Source: a bacterium (GTDB taxonomy: Bacteria; RBG-13-66-14). Taken from it: 5,482 nucleotides of DNA. The stretch is taken from contig DATKYS010000028.1 in NCBI GenBank assembly GCA_035528375.1, forward strand, positions 1 through 5,482, in the 5' to 3' direction. Below, piece by piece: positions 1 to 5,420 of the stretch (its first letter is position 1; each line of letters starts with the position of its first letter). A program made the position numbers and the translations under genes. The notes under the pieces were generated by a model. The model did no database searches, was not told the origin of the DNA, and saw only the letters and a list, made by a program, of their open reading frames with translations.

Positions 1-27
1 GTAGGGGCGACCGTCCACGGTCGCCCG
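1..27 (+). repeat. GTAGGGGC-type hairpin repeat, left-edge copy
   Basis: GGGCGACCGT (5-14) and ACGGTCGCCC (17-26) form a perfect 10-bp stem with a 2-nt loop. The leading GTAGGGGC and trailing GCCCG match the other members of this repeat family at 279-317, 331-377 and 5364-5404. By those flanks this copy points along the + strand, opposite to the next copy. There is no T-tract, so by itself it is not a convincing intrinsic terminator. It may belong to the 3' end of a + strand gene left of the window, which is an inference from orientation only. Confidence 0.7.
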
Positions 28-78
28 CGGGCCGACCTGAACGGCGCGCCGTCGGTCGGCCCCTGCGTCATCGCAACC
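28..78 (-). repeat. GTAGGGGC-type hairpin repeat with 12-nt palindromic insertion
   Basis: This copy matches 279-317 except for one substitution (G65 against A304) and a 12-nt insertion at 42-53 (CGGCGCGCCGTC). The insertion lies between GGGCCGACCTGAA (29-41) and GGTCGGCCCC (54-63). The outer stem pairs 29-37 with 54-62. The inserted segment, with its neighbouring A, forms a second perfect palindrome (ACGGCGCGCCGT, 41-52), so the hairpin is lengthened rather than destroyed. It shares the tail CGTCATCGCAACC (66-78) with the copy at 279-317. No T-tract follows on either strand. Confidence 0.8.
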
Positions 79-82
79 GGGA

Positions 83-139
83 GTGAGGGTTGCCGCTACC
101 CCCTCTCCCTTTTAGGGAGAGGGTGGGGGTGAGGGTCGG
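83..139. repeat. CCCTCTCCC/GGGAGAGGG intergenic repeat, copy A
   Basis: CCCTCTCCCT (101-110) and AGGGAGAGGG (114-123) form a perfect 10-bp stem with a TTT loop. Flanking purine-rich stretches read GTGAGGGTTGCC (83-94) and GGTGGGGGTGAGGG (122-135). The left flank recurs with one change at 255-266, and the right flank recurs inverted at the right window edge (5465-5482). This is an intergenic repeat of a pyrimidine/purine inverted-repeat style common in high-GC bacteria. An open frame crosses it at 90-272, but that frame only translates the repeat and is not a gene. Confidence 0.7.
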
Positions 140-169
140 GGTTGGGAATGTGAAAGACGGTGGTCCGCG

Positions 170-266
170 GCCCCCCTTTCCCTTCCGGGGAGAGGCTCGC
201 CTACGGGTCGGGGCGCGAAATGGTTTCCCTCTCCCCGTGGGAGAGGGAATAAGGGTGAGGGCTGCC
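170..266. repeat. CCCTCTCCC/GGGAGAGGG intergenic repeat, copy B with degenerate neighbour
   Basis: TTCCCTCTCCC (225-235) and GGGAGAGGGAA (239-249) form a perfect 11-bp stem with a CGT loop. GTGAGGGCTGCC follows at 255-266 and matches 83-94 with one mismatch. Just upstream, 171-195 is a degraded relative (CCCTTTCCCTTCC followed by GGGGAGAGG) with imperfect pairing. The stretch 140-170 between the copies has no recognisable feature. Neither copy is followed by a T-run, so I read them as dispersed repeats rather than terminators. Confidence 0.65.
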
Positions 267-270
267 TTAT

Positions 271-301
271 AAAAAAGACGGGCCGACCTGAAGGTCGGCC
301 C
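271..301 (-). terminator. Intrinsic terminator of the leftward operon
   Basis: Read on the - strand, GGGCCGACCT (301-292) pairs perfectly with AGGTCGGCCC (289-280) across a 2-nt loop. GTC and six T residues (276-271) follow. This has the form of a Rho-independent terminator and lies about 100 nt past the stop of the last leftward gene. The hairpin is also a member of the GTAGGGGC repeat family (279-317), so the repeat appears to serve as the terminator. Confidence 0.8.
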
Positions 302-317
302 CTACGTCATCGCAACC
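279..317 (-). repeat. GTAGGGGC-type hairpin repeat, terminator copy
   Basis: On the - strand this copy reads TTGCGATGACGTAGGGGC (315-298) into the hairpin and ends GCCCG. The same 18-nt leader occurs on the + strand at 5364-5381, directly after the rightward gene, again leading into a hairpin with loop-side sequence ACCTTCAGGT. The two copies therefore have the same orientation relative to the gene they follow. See 28-78 for a nearly identical copy with an insertion. Confidence 0.8.
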
Positions 318-330
318 TGTGGGTTGGGTT

Positions 331-377
331 GAAACGGGCGGGTGCGTGCACCCGCCCCTACGGCCGCAAATCGCAAC
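331..377 (-). repeat. GTAGGGGC-type hairpin repeat, first hairpin after the leftward operon
   Basis: GGGCGGGTGC (336-345) and GCACCCGCCC (348-357) form a perfect 10-bp stem with a GT loop. On the - strand the hairpin is preceded by GTTGCGAT (377-370) and GTAGGGGC, and followed by GCCCGTTTC (339-331). The rightward unit has the same GCCCGTTTC after its first hairpin (5396-5404). Only three T residues follow the stem, so it is at best a weak terminator. It is the first of a two-hairpin set whose second member (271-301) carries the real T-tract. Confidence 0.75.
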
Positions 378-399
378 GCGGTCCGGCCACCGTCGCCGG

Positions 400-594
400 T
401 CAGCGCCCCTCGTACCCCTTCCCCTCCACGATGGCCGCGATGACGACGCCGATCCAGCTCAGGAAAAATCCCAACAGGAACCCGGTGAAGCCGATGCCCT
501 TGGAGCGCCCGATCATCCCCCCGATGATCATCGGCAGAACCCACGCCAGAAAGAGGATCGGCGCCCAAAAAAACCAGGCCAGTCCCCAGAACAT
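400..594 (-). CDS. Small two-helix inner-membrane protein, unknown function
   Basis: This encodes a 64-residue, strongly hydrophobic protein. Two membrane segments can be seen, at about residues 4-27 (rich in W, F, L and I) and 35-57 (GFTGFLLGFFLSWIGVVIAA). They are joined by a short basic turn, GRSKG (29-33), and the tail GKGYEGR is polar. Many short bacterial membrane proteins have this form, with a K/R-G turn and then a G-x-x-L-G-rich helix, and no function is established for them. I do not assign one. The ATG at 594 is preceded by AAGGGGG (606-600) with 5 nt spacing, a near-canonical ribosome-binding site. It starts 12 nt after the stop of the PorV-like gene, so it is probably the third gene of the same operon. 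The hydrophobic pattern, RBS and tight spacing make it a likely real gene. Repeats and the terminator follow. Confidence 0.8.
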   Translation of the reverse strand: MFWGLAWFFWAPILFLAWVLPMIIGGMIGRSKGIGFTGFLLGFFLSWIGVVIAAIVEGKGYEGR

Positions 595-606
595 GCCTAC
601 CCCCTT

Positions 607-1527
607 TTAAAACAGGAGCGAGAGCGCCACGGCGTGGGACGGCCCGGCGCCGAGGGGGTCGGTGCGGAAGGCGTAGTCCACGCGCAGCTCGCCGCCCTCG
701 AAGAGCCCCGCGATGATGCTCCCCCCGGCGGAGATTTCGCCCGTTTCGAGGTTCCCGGTTTCGTACCCCACGCGCACCGCCAGTGTGGGCACGGGCCAGT
801 ACTCGGCGCCCAGGCGCCACTCCGGCCGCGTGTCGGCCGTGGTGACGAAGTCCGCCTCGAACCGGAGCCAGCCGTCCAGGTCGTAGCCGATACCCGCCGC
901 GTACTCCACGGGCAGGGCCTCCTCGGTGGCGGCGGCGGTCTTCCACTTGTAGCTGCCGATGATGTCGCGCACGCAGAGGCCGACGGCCAGCCCGTCCCAG
1001 GGCCGCACCCGGAAACCCAGATCCACCGCCCCGCCCTCGGCGGTCTTCTCGGCCACGGAGGTGAACATCATCCGCGCCGTCAGCCCCACCCCGAGCCACT
1101 CCAGCGGTCGGACCCCGAAGGCGAAGCTGGCGATGTGCTCGTCGTAGGAGAACTCGCCGGTGCGGTTGCCGCCGGTGTCGCGGCCGTCGAAGCCGCCGAC
1201 GCGCAGGTAGTACCAGGCCGCCTCCACCGTGGCCCGGGCGTCGGCGATGGGCAGGGGGTAGACGAAGCCGGCGCTGGACTGGGTCCGGTCCAGAGACAGA
1301 TTCCGGTGGAACAAAAGACCCTGGATATTGAGGGCGAAGGCCAGCCCCGCGGGGTTGTAGCCCACCGCCTCGGCGTCCTCCACCAGGGCGACCCCGACGC
1401 GGCCCATGCCCAGGGTCCTCACGCCCCAGCCGAGCCGGAGCACCGCCCCCGGACGGCCCCCGCCGTCGTAGTCCGCCGCGGTGGAGATGAGCGCGAAGAC
1501 GAGAAGGAGCCCTGCGATTTTCTTCAT
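607..1527 (-). CDS. PorV/PorQ-like outer-membrane beta-barrel protein
   Basis: The 306-residue protein has a signal peptide (MKKIAGLLLVFALISTAA, cleavage near residue 18). Residues 37-63 (R-T-L-G-M-G ... D-A-E-A-V-G-Y-N-P-A-G-L-A) are the N-terminal hallmark of the PorV/PorQ family (UPF0164-like outer-membrane proteins). The rest alternates hydrophobic and polar residues in beta strands, for example VEYAAGIGYDLDG (208-220) and RLGAEYWPVPTLAVRVGYE (238-256). The protein ends in ALSLLF, with the terminal Phe typical of BAM-inserted barrels. In type IX secretion PorV carries cargo with C-terminal sorting domains to the surface; other family members are lipid or solute porins, so the exact role is open. 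I chose the ATG at 1527 over an in-frame GTG at 1536 because GAGGTG (1539-1534) is a good RBS for it, the GTG lies within that RBS, and the shorter form begins with a clean signal peptide. The gene follows the propeller gene by 10 nt. Confidence 0.88.
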   Translation of the reverse strand: MKKIAGLLLVFALISTAADYDGGGRPGAVLRLGWGVRTLGMGRVGVALVEDAEAVGYNPAGLAFALNIQGLLFHRNLSLDRTQSSAGFVYPLPIADARATVEAAWYYLRVGGFDGRDTGGNRTGEFSYDEHIASFAFGVRPLEWLGVGLTARMMFTSVAEKTAEGGAVDLGFRVRPWDGLAVGLCVRDIIGSYKWKTAAATEEALPVEYAAGIGYDLDGWLRFEADFVTTADTRPEWRLGAEYWPVPTLAVRVGYETGNLETGEISAGGSIIAGLFEGGELRVDYAFRTDPLGAGPSHAVALSLLF

Positions 1528-1533
1528 ATCGGC

Positions 1534-1539
1534 CACCTC
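1534..1539 (-). promoter_or_regulatory. Ribosome-binding site overlapping the upstream stop codon
   Basis: GAGGTG on the - strand (1539-1534) sits 6 nt before the ATG at 1527 and overlaps the TGA stop (1540-1538) of the propeller gene. Ribosomes finishing the first gene are placed directly on the start region of the second, which suggests translational coupling. It also decides the start against the GTG at 1536, which falls inside this site. Confidence 0.75.
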
Positions 1540-2971
1540 ATTCCACCACGGCGATCTTGCCCACGAAGGCCCGCTCGCCGTTGGCCACGATAACGTAGTA
1601 ATAGACGCCGTTGGCCACCCGGCGCCCCGAGGCGTCGGTGCCGTCCCAGACGTCCTTCTGATACTCGAACCCGCCCCGGTACACCTCGTCCTTCACGATG
1701 TTTCTGACGTGGCGCCCCTCGAGGTCGTAGATGTCTATGTCCACAACCGCGTCGTGGGTCAGGGGGTGCCCGGAGACGCTGAAGCGGATGGTGCAGACGC
1801 CGTGGCCCAGCGGCGAGAAGGGGTTGGGGAAGGCGTAGGCGATGGGCTCGTCAATGAAGCCCGAGCGCGGCTGGAAGTCAATGATGTCGAAGGAGGCGCC
1901 GCCGTCGCGCGAGACCTGCAACCCCACCGGCGTCCCGGCCCAGATGGTCCGGTTGTCCTCCGTGGAGACGGAGTAGATGTTGTTGGAGTAGAGCCCGCGG
2001 CCGGTGATGGTCTCCCAGGTGCCGTTGGGGAGGCGGTGGGAGAGGCCGCCCGCCTGGCCCGGACCGTTGTAGGCGGTGGCCACCCAGAGGTGGTCCTCGG
2101 CGCCGGGCTCGATCCAGTAGATGGCGTTGGAGTTCAGCCCCGCCGTGGTCTCCGCCGCGAACCGGGTCCAGTTCCAGGCCCACTCCCCCCGGCGCACCAG
2201 CCACAGGCCGTACCATTGGCCCTGCTCGCCGGTGACGGTCCCGACCCAGACCCAGAGGCCGTCCTCTTTCTCCTGGACCTCGACGAAGCCCACCACCTGG
2301 CTCGATTGCCCGCCCAGATCGGGTACGCCCTGGAGCTCCCAGGTCTCGCCGCCGTCGGTGGAGACGGCCAGGCCCGCGCCGGTGCCCGCGAAGAGGTAAT
2401 CCTCCGTGCGCGCCAGGGCGAAGACGTTGTCGCCGAACGTCAGGTCGCTGGGGACGCTGCGGTGCCAGGTGTCCCCGTCGTCGGTGGAAATCGCCACCCC
2501 GCCGGACCAGCACCCGGCCCAGACGGTCCCATTCCCGTCGGACTCGGTGTCCCACACGGCGTCGTTGCCCAGGCCGTTCGCGGTGGTCCAGGTGTCCCAG
2601 GTCCGCCCGCCGTCGCGGGTCCGGGCCAGCCCCGCCCCCACCAGGGGGTCCAGCCCGCTCTCCCGGGGGTAGAAGCAGCCCAGGTACACGTCGCCCTCGG
2701 GCGCGATGCGCACCGTGCCCACGTCGGACGCCGACCCGGGCAGGCCGTCGTCGTAGCCGTAGGCGCTCCACGTCTCGCCCCCGTCGTCGGACTCGCCGAA
2801 GTTCTTCAGCGTGCCGATCCAGACCGCCGCCGACGTGTCGTCAATGGCCACGACGGTGTTGTCCAGGCTGTCCTCGGGGGGCGGTATCGTCGGATGAGCG
2901 CAGCGCTGGAGCGGCTCGCGGCCGCCGGCGAGCGTAGCCAGGGCCGCCAGGATGGCGAAGGTTCTCTTCAT
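1538..2971 (-). CDS. Secreted BNR-repeat beta-propeller with FlgD-like C-terminal sorting domain
   Basis: The 477-residue protein starts with a hydrophobic export signal (MKRTFAILAALATLAGG). The body is a beta-propeller of about seven blades. Asp-box (BNR) motifs S/T-x-D-x-G-x-T-W are at 61-68, 118-125, 162-169 and 204-211, with a degenerate one at 354-361. They recur with WIGT, WAGC, FAGT, WVAT and WAGT strands, as in YCF48, sortilin or two-component-sensor-like propellers. Residues 378-477 form a FlgD-type Ig-like domain: FPNPFSP (381-387), DIYDLEGRHVRNI (413-425), VWDGTDASGRRVANGVYYY (441-459) and a short final strand KIAVVE. In FCB-related bacteria such a domain commonly ends surface or secreted proteins and resembles the type IX sorting domain. 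No enzymatic residues are evident; a binding or adhesive surface role is inferred. The ATG at 2971 has AAAGGA 5 nt upstream. A longer in-frame start at 3034 would lie in the promoter. The likely signal-peptide end lacks a clear A-x-A site. Confidence 0.88.
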   Translation of the reverse strand: MKRTFAILAALATLAGGREPLQRCAHPTIPPPEDSLDNTVVAIDDTSAAVWIGTLKNFGESDDGGETWSAYGYDDGLPGSASDVGTVRIAPEGDVYLGCFYPRESGLDPLVGAGLARTRDGGRTWDTWTTANGLGNDAVWDTESDGNGTVWAGCWSGGVAISTDDGDTWHRSVPSDLTFGDNVFALARTEDYLFAGTGAGLAVSTDGGETWELQGVPDLGGQSSQVVGFVEVQEKEDGLWVWVGTVTGEQGQWYGLWLVRRGEWAWNWTRFAAETTAGLNSNAIYWIEPGAEDHLWVATAYNGPGQAGGLSHRLPNGTWETITGRGLYSNNIYSVSTEDNRTIWAGTPVGLQVSRDGGASFDIIDFQPRSGFIDEPIAYAFPNPFSPLGHGVCTIRFSVSGHPLTHDAVVDIDIYDLEGRHVRNIVKDEVYRGGFEYQKDVWDGTDASGRRVANGVYYYVIVANGERAFVGKIAVVE

Positions 2972-2976
2972 GGGGG

Positions 2977-2982
2977 TCCTTT
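2977..2982 (-). promoter_or_regulatory. Ribosome-binding site that fixes the propeller gene start
   Basis: AAAGGA on the - strand (2982-2977) stands 5 nt before the ATG at 2971. The upstream in-frame ATG at 3034 overlaps the predicted -35 element and would add a non-signal-like leader of 21 residues, so 2971 is preferred. Confidence 0.75.
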
Positions 2983-3005
2983 CGCGGGAACATTCGGACG
3001 GCGCG

Positions 3006-3034
3006 ATTATAGGCCACGCCGGTTGGCGGCGCAA
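3006..3034 (-). promoter_or_regulatory. Sigma70-type promoter of the leftward operon
   Basis: On the - strand TTGCGC (3034-3029) is followed by a 17-bp spacer and a perfect TATAAT (3011-3006). The -35 keeps only the TTG of the consensus, while the -10 is ideal. Transcription would begin near 2999 and leave a leader of roughly 28 nt before the ATG at 2971. No operator-like palindrome is visible around it. Confidence 0.75.
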
Positions 3035-3114
3035 GGTCCCGGTCCCGCGTCAGGATGGACCGCTTCAGATTGACGAGGCGTACCATTCCCACGCCGGAAT
3101 TACCGCACAAGCTG

Positions 3115-3123
3115 TGGTATAAT
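3115..3123 (+). promoter_or_regulatory. Extended -10 promoter of the phosphohydrolase gene
   Basis: TGGTATAAT is a perfect extended -10 (TGn plus TATAAT at 3118-3123). The hexamers at 16-18 bp spacing (around 3094-3101) do not resemble TTGACA, which fits extended -10 promoters that need little -35 contact. Transcription would begin near 3130 and give a leader of about 25 nt that carries the GAGG ribosome-binding site (3146-3149). Confidence 0.75.
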
Positions 3124-3154
3124 TTCCACGCAATAACAACCCCCCGAGGTTCTC

Positions 3155-5362
3155 ATGGCCGACAAGCCGAAGCGCCTCGCGCTCCCCTTCCGCTGGGGCC
3201 TGCGCCTGGCGGTCGTCGTCGGGCTGCTGGTCCTCTTCCGGCTGGCCGCCGGACTCCAGCGCGTCCCCTACTACCGCGCATTCGACCACCGGGTCGTCGT
3301 CCTGGGCTTCGACGGCGTGGATTCGGACCTGTTGGAGAAGTGGATGGCCGCCGAGGACCCCGAGAACCCCGGCCAATCGCTGTTACCCAACCTGACGGCC
3401 CTGGCCGCGCGGGGGACCTACAGCCCGCTCGTGCCGACCATCCCGGCCCAGAGCCCGGTGAGCTGGTCCAGCTTCGCCACCGGCGCCAACCCCGGCAAGC
3501 ACGGCATATTCGATTTCCTCCTGCGCGACCCCAAGACCTACACCCCCGTCTTCGCCATGCTGGATTCCTCGGAGGCCGAGTTCCTGTGGGACCTCATCCC
3601 GACGACGATGCCCAAGGTGTGGTGCACCCGGCAGGGGACGGCCTTCTGGGACGTGGCCAGCGCGGCCGACGTCCACCAGCTGCTCATGCAGGTGCCGGTG
3701 ACCTTCCCCTGCCCCTGCGCCACGGGGGAGGTGCTCTCGGGCCTCGGGGTGCCCGACGTGCGGGCGACGATGGGGACCTTCTTCTACTGGGCCGAGGACC
3801 TGCCGCCGGGCATCGAGGAGGACACCGAGTTCGGCGGGAAGCTCTACCACCTCACCCTGGAGCGTGACGGGAGCTTCGAGCTGCCCGTCGAGGGGCCGCG
3901 CAACCCCGTCATCCGCGACAACAAGCGCGAGCTGCGCGAGGAGGCCCTGGTCCGCCAGCTCGACCCCGACGAGCTCGCCTACCTGGACACCCCCGAGGAG
4001 ATTATCCTCCCCGTCCGGGGGCGCCTGTTGGACGACGGCTCGGTCAGCCTGAACGTCGGCGACCAGAACATCGTGCTCAAAGAAAACGAGTGGAGCGACT
4101 TCGTCGAGTTCGACTTCCGCGTGAACGCGCTCATCACGGTCGAAGGCATCAGCCAGTTCAAGCTGTTGTCCACGGACCCGCTGCGGGTTTACCTGCACCC
4201 CGTCAACTTCGACCCGCGCGACCCCGCTTTCCCCATCTCCTGCCCCGAATGCCTGTGCGCCGAGGTGGCCGAGGAGGTCGGGCTCTACTACACCCAGGGG
4301 TGGGCCATAGACACCTGGGCCATCTCCGAGGGCCGCATCGGCGAGGATACCTTCATGGAGAACCTGTGGAAGGTCGCCGACGACCGGTTCAACATCACCC
4401 GGTATCTCTACGAGAAGAACCACCCGGAGCTGACCGTGGCGGTCTTCCAGTGTACGGACCGGGTGCAGCACATGATGTGGCGCCTCCTGGACACCGATCA
4501 CCCCATGTACTCGGCCGACCTGGAAAAGCTCTACGGCCGGGCCGTCTTCGAGGTCTACAAATGGATGGACGGCGTGGTGGGCTGGTTCACCGAGCACATG
4601 GACCCCGACGACGTCCTGATAGTGATGAGCGACCACGGGTTCGGCTCCTACCGCCGCGACGTGAACCTGAACAACTGGCTCATCGAAAAGGGGTACCTGG
4701 TCCTCAAACAGGGCTACCGGACCGAGGAACACAACCTGGAGGACCTCTTCGGGCAGCAGGGCCTCTTCTTCGCCGGGGTGGACTGGGATAAATCGGTGGC
4801 GTACGCCCTGGGGCTGGGGGAGATTTACATCAATTTAAAGGGGCGCGAGGCCAAGGGCATCGTGGAGCCGGGTGAGGAGTACGACCAACTGGTGGACGAG
4901 ATAGCCCGCAAGCTCCTGTTGCTGGTGGACACCAATCCGCCCCACGGCCCGCGGCCCAAGGAGGAGGGCGACCGCGTCTACGGCCCCGACGACCCCCTCC
5001 GTCCCGATTCGATGCCGGTGGTGCGCAACGTGTACCGCGGCGACGTCGTCTATCACGGCGACGCCATGGAGAATTTTCCAGACATCCTGGTCGGGTTTTA
5101 CGAGGGATACCGGGTGAGCTGGCAGTGCTCGCTGGGGGGCATCGAGCCGGCGATGCTGCGGGACCAGCGGAAGAAGTGGTCCGCCGACCACTGCTCGCTT
5201 GACCCGGGGATAGTCACGGGCGTGTTCTTAGTCAACCGGCCGTGGAAGTTGGCGAAGCTGCCGGAGATTATAGACCTGGCGCCGACGATTCTGGAGCTTT
5301 TGGGTCTCGCGCCGCTGCCGGAGATGGACGGGGTTTCGCTGATTCCCGGCGGTGAGGGGTAA
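3155..5362 (+). CDS. Membrane-anchored alkaline-phosphatase-superfamily phosphohydrolase (COG3379-like)
   Basis: The 735-residue protein has a basic N-terminus and one hydrophobic segment (about 16-35), probably a signal anchor with the catalytic part outside the cytoplasm. Superfamily metal ligands are all present. One site is D53 (VLGFDGVD), nucleophile S100 (PAQSPVSW), D493 and H494 (MSDHGFG); the other is D435 and H439 (CTDRVQHMMW) and H679 (ADHCSLDPG). TGANPGKHGIFDF (109-121) and the C-terminal DLAPTILELLGL...MDGVSL (707-728) are family signatures. Residues about 285-360 form a beta-rich insert with NEWSDFVEFDF (311-321), usual in the COG3379 group of predicted phosphohydrolases/phosphomutases. 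Its substrate is unknown; a phosphodiester or phosphate ester is expected. The ATG at 3155 has GAGG 5 nt upstream and its own divergent promoter. No neighbour suggests a pathway. It contains several Cys residues, including a C-x-x-C-x-C at 363-368, that I would not expect from the family pattern. Confidence 0.92.
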   Translation: MADKPKRLALPFRWGLRLAVVVGLLVLFRLAAGLQRVPYYRAFDHRVVVLGFDGVDSDLLEKWMAAEDPENPGQSLLPNLTALAARGTYSPLVPTIPAQSPVSWSSFATGANPGKHGIFDFLLRDPKTYTPVFAMLDSSEAEFLWDLIPTTMPKVWCTRQGTAFWDVASAADVHQLLMQVPVTFPCPCATGEVLSGLGVPDVRATMGTFFYWAEDLPPGIEEDTEFGGKLYHLTLERDGSFELPVEGPRNPVIRDNKRELREEALVRQLDPDELAYLDTPEEIILPVRGRLLDDGSVSLNVGDQNIVLKENEWSDFVEFDFRVNALITVEGISQFKLLSTDPLRVYLHPVNFDPRDPAFPISCPECLCAEVAEEVGLYYTQGWAIDTWAISEGRIGEDTFMENLWKVADDRFNITRYLYEKNHPELTVAVFQCTDRVQHMMWRLLDTDHPMYSADLEKLYGRAVFEVYKWMDGVVGWFTEHMDPDDVLIVMSDHGFGSYRRDVNLNNWLIEKGYLVLKQGYRTEEHNLEDLFGQQGLFFAGVDWDKSVAYALGLGEIYINLKGREAKGIVEPGEEYDQLVDEIARKLLLLVDTNPPHGPRPKEEGDRVYGPDDPLRPDSMPVVRNVYRGDVVYHGDAMENFPDILVGFYEGYRVSWQCSLGGIEPAMLRDQRKKWSADHCSLDPGIVTGVFLVNRPWKLAKLPEIIDLAPTILELLGLAPLPEMDGVSLIPGGEG

Positions 5363-5363
5363 T

Positions 5364-5404
5364 TTGCGATGACGTAGGGGCGGACCTTCAGGTCCGCCCG
5401 TTTC
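5364..5404 (+). repeat. GTAGGGGC-type hairpin repeat, first hairpin after the phosphohydrolase gene
   Basis: The leader TTGCGATGACGTAGGGGC begins 2 nt after the stop codon. GGGCGGACCT (5378-5387) pairs with AGGTCCGCCC (5390-5399) across a TC loop, and GTTTC follows. The copy shares its 18-nt leader exactly with the - strand copy at 279-317 and its GCCCGTTTC tail with 331-377. Three T residues make it at most a weak terminator. Confidence 0.78.
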
Positions 5405-5420
5405 GCTGACAACCGTAAAT

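Noticed and set aside
90-272. 60-codon + strand open frame in the left intergenic region
   Set aside because: It reads through two inverted-repeat copies (the repeated RVGVRV-like and PLP residues come from the repeats), has no convincing RBS, and ends at the operon terminator.
267-276. TTATAAAAAA as a + strand -10 element
   Set aside because: No gene lies downstream on the + strand until 3155, and the A-run is better explained as the T-tract of the - strand terminator.
1-377. CRISPR-like repeat array
   Set aside because: The repeats are self-complementary hairpins of different sequence and irregular spacing and orientation, with no uniform spacers and no cas genes.
319-1593. Long + strand open frame opposite the PorV-like and small membrane genes
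   Set aside because: It is rich in Pro, Arg, Gly and His without any domain pattern and is the antisense shadow of a GC-rich coding region. The - strand frames have signal peptides, RBSs and family motifs.
2972-3034. N-terminal extension of the propeller gene to the ATG at 3034
   Set aside because: The extension would cover the predicted -35 and -10 elements and hide the signal peptide 21 residues inside the protein. The ATG at 2971 has a proper RBS.
1481-3073. 530-codon + strand open frame opposite the propeller gene
   Set aside because: Low-complexity Val/Gly/Ala/Pro/Arg composition and no motif. The opposite strand encodes clear BNR repeats and a FlgD-like domain.
3070-3075. TTGACG as the -35 of the rightward promoter
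   Set aside because: It lies 42 bp upstream of the TATAAT at 3118, far outside the 16-18 bp spacing, and no -10 is found at the correct distance from it.
3383-4732. 449-codon - strand open frame opposite the phosphohydrolase
   Set aside because: It is the antisense shadow of a gene with complete catalytic motifs; the composition is Val/His/Gly/Glu-rich and no usable RBS or domain is seen.
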